Of a DNA stretch of 64,000 bases, positions 59,694 through 64,000 are shown piece after piece (within the stretch, counting starts at the first letter, position 1; every line of letters begins with the position of its first letter). The notes beneath the pieces were generated by a model. It made no database searches. It saw nothing but the letters and a program-made list of their open reading frames with translations, and was not told where the DNA came from. A program made the position numbers and the translations under genes. The DNA is from Polytrichum commune (Eukaryota > Streptophyta > Polytrichopsida > Polytrichales > Polytrichaceae): contig OX485809.1 of NCBI GenBank assembly GCA_950295325.1, positions 21,392,001-21,456,000 of the forward strand, given 5' to 3'.

Positions 59694-59835
59694 TTACACC
59701 ATGGACCATGAAGTCGGACCATGGAAGATGGCCTTTTTCCATGGTCCAACTTGATGGTCCAACTTTCATGGTCCGATTTCTTAAAAATTCAATTTACAAA
59801 GCCTTTGAGACCCCTCACTAGGTGTAAATCGGATG
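59694..59835. repeat. Small GGGCC-ended hairpin repeat
   Basis: Starts TTAGGGCCGGTTTACACC, like the PIF/Harbinger-type ends at 8041. It contains multiple inverted GGACCATGGAA / TTCCATGGTCC words and a possible right end CTAGGTGTAAATCGG. It interrupts the third unit of the preceding array. Confidence 0.5.
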
Positions 59836-61804
59836 TGGATGAAGAGGAGTGACCATGCACCAAAAAGTGAATGTGTTGATTTACAATATGTCCCAAGTCC
59901 CACTTATATTTTGAGTTTATATTAGGCTTGGGGGGTGGACTCTTCAGATCATGTATGAACTAACGTGAGTGTAGAAGGGGTATTAATTGAGGCATTAACA
60001 TACATAATATACATACGGGAGAGGTGTTATTTTTCTCTAGTGTGCATGTATAAAATGGCTACTAAAGTTTTTGATATAAAGGTCAATGTACCAAACATGG
60101 CCCAAAGGTCTAGAGAAAAAGTTGGCCATAGATGTGTTTCGTCCAAATCACAATTTCGTCAATTGTTGTCACATATTATAGTCTCAATCAATGACTACCA
60201 TGCGTGCTACCATGTCCATTTTTGTTAGGGTTTGCATTTGCTAGGTTCTATGTTTTTACAAATTGGAGGCTCTTGTAGCGCTCATGGGCTCCCTTGAGTT
60301 CTGCTCTCCAAACTATGGCTAAGTTACTATGCTCTTGTCTTTGTTTTTTTGATGCAATCATGGAGGTACATGCTCTGGATGAAGGAATATTCAATGATAT
60401 TGATATTAGAAGTAAGCATAGATTTTACAAATAATAAAGGCATATTCAATTCATGATTTATATTTTCATATTATGAAATTATACTTTCATATTACATAAT
60501 AAAACAAATGTATACGTACTAACGGTATGCTAGAAAATGAGCTCATGTATTTATTAAGCTTTCCAATTATTACGATCATGGCCTCCCTTGCTAACTCCCC
60601 TTAACTTATCTTCAACATTTCGCAACTCTAGCAAGTGTCACGAGCGCTAACCCTATTCATCCCACACATGTGCATGGTTAGCTCCCCATACCAACCTCCA
60701 AGCTAATAGCTTGGTTACCAAACCCTCCTACATATGCATTCGGGACTCTCCCCTTAGTAGGTAGCCAATGATTAGATGCGGGCTATCATTCATGAAAGTC
60801 CAATCTTGAGTTGATCATCGCGTTGCCGGAGCAACACTACAACAACCCAAAGCATACTTGGCATCTTTGCCCCCACATTGGGCCAACGCCCGTAGAGACC
60901 GTGATGTTCTACAGCGGGCAGGGTCGGTTGGCAAAGCTGCCTCCCTATATAAGCGTCTAGGACTTTGGGCAGGGCCCCTACCCCACCGTCAAGTAACCTT
61001 TTGTCTCTCTCCTAAGGGTTGAGGCCATGTAGATGTTTTCCCTTAGCTGTTGGGGTTGGAGCCCCCCAGTAGCTTCAAACCTTCATAACTTTGTTGTCCG
61101 ATCTCCGATTCTATCAAGCAACCAATCCATCGATATCTACTCTTTGTGTTGATGCAAATTGATTCCTCACTTGCCCCATTTGGGCAAGTATTGCGGGAGT
61201 TATGGCTATCTTAACCTCGGCAATCTTGGGCGCCACTCCCAGGTCATTGTTGTCCGACCACAACGCCCCTGGAGTGATGGGTGTTGTACCTAGGTGGCGC
61301 CCCACTCAAATTGCCATATCTCCTAGCTCACACCTCCAATTGGGGACTTGAGCATTCTAGAATCCGGAGGCCATAAGCTACCCAATGCTCATGGCCTTAC
61401 CCTTATGATTCCTAGTCTTTGTGGGTGAGAGGCGTCTTCAACGCCCGGGGCCCTCATCCACACTAGGTTCACTTGGGCCTCTCACCTTTGGCGCCACAAG
61501 TCCTAGGTGTCACTCCGGGGTCCCCCTTGTGCCCATGGTGTTGCGGGTACTCCTCATGGAGAGGTGCGCGACAAGTTAATACTCTAGGGCTTGAGTCCAA
61601 CATTTGGAGAAAAGTAAAGTGACACTAACATAGCACCTCTTTCCTACCAAATTTAGTCGGTCCTAACTCAAGACAATAATATTCCACCCAAAACATACTA
61701 AGAGGAGGGGGCATATTACCCACATATTGTGAATTTAGCCTTGATGATTGCCTCGATGGCGTGCTAGGTGGTGTAGATTTTCATTTGGGAGGTCTACACC
61801 ACTT
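59836..61804. other. Intergenic, nothing recognised
   Basis: No supported gene. The 61000-61560 part is less AT-rich, with short open frames but no known motif. Confidence 0.4.
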
Positions 61805-61904
61805 GGGTTTAGTTTCCATGTAAGCCGCTCACCCACTAGATTCTAGTGGAAATGTAGATTCCACTAGAATATGGTGGGCGATCGGCCTACATGGAAACTA
61901 ACCC
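61805..61904. repeat. 100-bp palindromic MITE of family B
   Basis: Left arm GGGTTTAGTTTCCATGTAAG...CTAGTGG and right arm CCACTAGAAT...CCTACATGGAAACTAACCC are inverted over about 44 bases around an 11-base centre. The ends match those of 8636-8953. Confidence 0.8.
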
Positions 61905-62046
61905 TTGGCACACCACTTACTGTATTATTTACCACATCATCCCAAAACCCCCACCCGAGGGAGCTCTTGAATTCAAAATATTTCAATATAAGGTCTCAAG
62001 CTCATCTCAAGTAGTACAAATCCCCCAAATTTCCCTCAAAGACTAA

Positions 62047-62569
62047 TGCCCCCTTCCCACTTGACTTTACCAAATAACCAACGCATTTCCTAAAAACCGG
62101 GTAAAGCTCCTTCGGTTATAGCGGAGGCATCTGGCTATCCCAATGCACCTACAAGAACTTGCTCTGGAGATTTTCAAGTAGGTTTTAGTTAAATAACTTT
62201 CACACATGTTCATTGTTTTATTTACCAAGCAATGAATGTTGGGTAGTTTTTGTCCCATCCCCAAATGCCTTACTACTTATCTATCTTATCATCGGTTTTT
62301 GTTAATGGAGCTCCTCGTGCCCTCAAAGCTAAGACTAAAAAAACAACCAATCACAAGGGCGGGAGGCGACACTTTTAAAGGTCCGGAAATTCTTGCCTCA
62401 TGTTTAGGTACCAATGGGAGGGTCGGTGGTTGAAGCTTAAAACCTCCACTTGTAAACCATGCCACATCATTTGCCAACTAGACTCGGCAGTAGATAATGT
62501 CGATGGTGTGAAGGCCGGGTTGTTAGAACCAACTTTTAGTCTTAGCTAAAGTCAGGTGGGAAGGGGGCA
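62047..62569. mobile_element. TIR MITE with TAA target duplication
   Basis: A 523-bp element. Left end TGCCCCCTTCCCACTTGACT; right end, reverse complemented, TGCCCCCTTCCCACCTGACT, 19 of 20 identical and continuing TTA. Flanked by TAA at 62044-62046 and 62570-62572. The duplication suggests PIF/Harbinger mobilisation, although the ends are not GGGCC. No coding capacity. Confidence 0.8.
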
Positions 62570-62572
62570 TAA

Positions 62573-63396
62573 CCCGAGCTAAACCCTTAACGATACACCC
62601 TTACACCAGAGTCCCCTCAAATCCCCTGAGACCAAGGTTTAGTGACTCACAACCAGTGAATCTTTGGGGGATGACCCAAGCATTTTTTTTGTTCTCTCTC
62701 TCGCTAGATTTCTTGTTAGTTTTCTTCAAAACCACTTTCTAAAACAGAATTTGGATGTTGTACTTATGTGTTTGAAGTTTCAAAGTTTTATACTCAAAAT
62801 CATTTGAAAATGAAGTGGCTTGCTCTACGATCCGTGCATCTCAAAACACAAGCAAGCCTACTTTAAGATCATAGTCAGTAAATTTTGACATGGAACACTT
62901 AGCCTAGTCCAATCATTAATCCAATCAGACTAGCCTTATTCGAAGTCTTCAACCCTAATCCCCGTGTCATAGAAAACTAAAAGGAACAACATCCAGGTGA
63001 CGTACTGTTTCAAGACCTTTTAAATTTTTATTTTTTTTATTAATGCTAAGATGTTGGATGAACGAGGGTCCTTGGTACGCTCGCATTCGATAAGTTAATT
63101 CCCTTCCTCTCGTCTCCCAAGTAAGCTTAATTCTCTTTTGTTGCACTTTCTTCTCACCCCAGTCGAGTTCCAGTACTACTCCTATGTGATACTACTACTT
63201 TTACTGCCACGACCATTCCCAATCCCAGTGATTGATGCTGCTCCCCTTTCACAGGCGCATGTAAGTGGGACTGCAGCTTTGTATTTGAGGGCCTCCTGCC
63301 TGCACTTTGGGGTTTGAATTGAAATTTGCAGCCCGCCTTAACTTTCAAGCACCCCCCCCCCCTCCCCCTCCCCGGCCTCGCCACTAAGGGCGGGAC
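62573..63396. other. Intergenic, nothing recognised
   Basis: Contains a C-rich run near 63350-63377. No gene seen. Confidence 0.4.
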
Positions 63397-63789
63397 CAGT
63401 GTTCAAGATTGGAGTCTTCAATGCCCTTCAAACGCGATTTGGCCCTTCAAAATATACCTCTCTCAAAACAACTCTTCGAAACGCAACCCCAAATTGAAAA
63501 TGAAGACGTCACTTTGAAATCCTCAATATAATCTACCCACCACATGAACCAACAAGCACAGGGTATTGTCACTACAAGAAGTGGAGTTAGACGGTGGTTC
63601 TCGATTCTTCGTAGTGTACTGGAAACATGTATCATAGAATCCATGCACAAGTTTAATACGAGTTTTGTATCTCCTTTTCTATATTCTTGGATTGACGTCT
63701 TGGATTTGAACCGGCCCTTCAACTGAAGGGCTGGTAATTGAGAGCCCTTCAAAATGAAACTCGTATGAGGGCTTCAATCTTGAACACTG
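63397..63789. mobile_element. hAT-like MITE
   Basis: A 393-bp element with ends CAGTGTTCAAGATTGGAG and (reverse complement) CAGTGTTCAAGATTGAAG. The 8-bp flanks GGCGGGAC and GGTGGGGC agree at six of eight positions, both differences being transitions, compatible with an aged 8-bp hAT target duplication. Several CCCTTCAAA words recur inside. Non-coding. Confidence 0.7.
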
Positions 63790-64000
63790 GGTGGGGCACA
63801 GGATGGCCTGCCCGACCTCCTGCCCACCCGAGCCTGGGCCCGGCTGCTACACTAAATACGCTATTTAGTGTCACCGATTCTAATTGTCTTGCTCCATACT
63901 AATTGTAACCCGCGCTATAGTGTCACCAACACTAAACGTTAACCCAACAGTCTTTGTCATTCCTTGTAAATTTTTCTGGGGGGTTACAGATATACGTGTT
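63790..64000. other. Window end, nothing recognised
   Basis: Non-coding in what can be seen; the sequence runs off the window. Confidence 0.4.

Noticed and set aside
61114-61305. 63-codon minus-strand frame
   Set aside because: No motif, no repeat or splice support; probably a chance frame in a less AT-rich stretch.

Overview
The window is nuclear DNA of a land plant. The evidence is spliceosomal GT-AG introns in phase, plant-type gene families (TRICHOME BIREFRINGENCE-LIKE, MRT4/MRTO4, a CHY zinc-finger exon), telo-box motifs upstream of a ribosome-biogenesis gene, and many AT-rich non-autonomous transposons. Gene density is low: about four credible genes in 64 kb. I cannot fix the lineage from sequence alone. 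A non-seed plant (bryophyte, lycophyte or fern) is possible but unproven.

Layout. At 1.0-2.5 kb is an intronless type I phosphodiesterase/nucleotide pyrophosphatase gene with an intact metal site. From 5.7 to 19.5 kb lies a transposon field: a complete 2.0-kb pogo/Tigger-like element with a TA duplication and a degraded 5' half; a PIF/Harbinger-like MITE with TAA duplications; two copies of a tRNA-derived SINE, each with a 12-bp target duplication; two LINE reverse-transcriptase fragments in opposite orientation; and several TIR repeat families present two to four times. At 22.7-26.6 kb is a four-exon TBL polysaccharide O-acetyltransferase gene. At 31.7-34.2 kb is an eight-exon MRT4 ribosome-assembly gene.

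From 36.5 to 47.5 kb is a patchwork of decaying coding sequence, mostly on the minus strand. It holds a transposase relic, two ~657-bp direct repeats carrying an unrecognised Cys-rich reading frame, a CHY zinc-finger exon with two Cys-to-Tyr changes, and two intron-containing loci with in-frame stops that I could not assign to any family. From 51.6 to 55.5 kb is a minus-strand multi-exon gene for a coiled-coil/Ser-rich protein. It is bordered by tandem repeats on both sides and carries an exact 240-bp intronic duplication that copies a splice acceptor. From 55.8 to 64 kb the sequence is almost all tandem arrays and MITEs.

The recognised genes are ordinary housekeeping or cell-wall genes with no shared pathway. 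The unusual content is in the repeats (SINE 3' hairpin covariation, a 14-bp direct repeat around a TIR element, a tandemly triplicated TIR element) and in the unrecognised reading frames of the 37-47 kb block.
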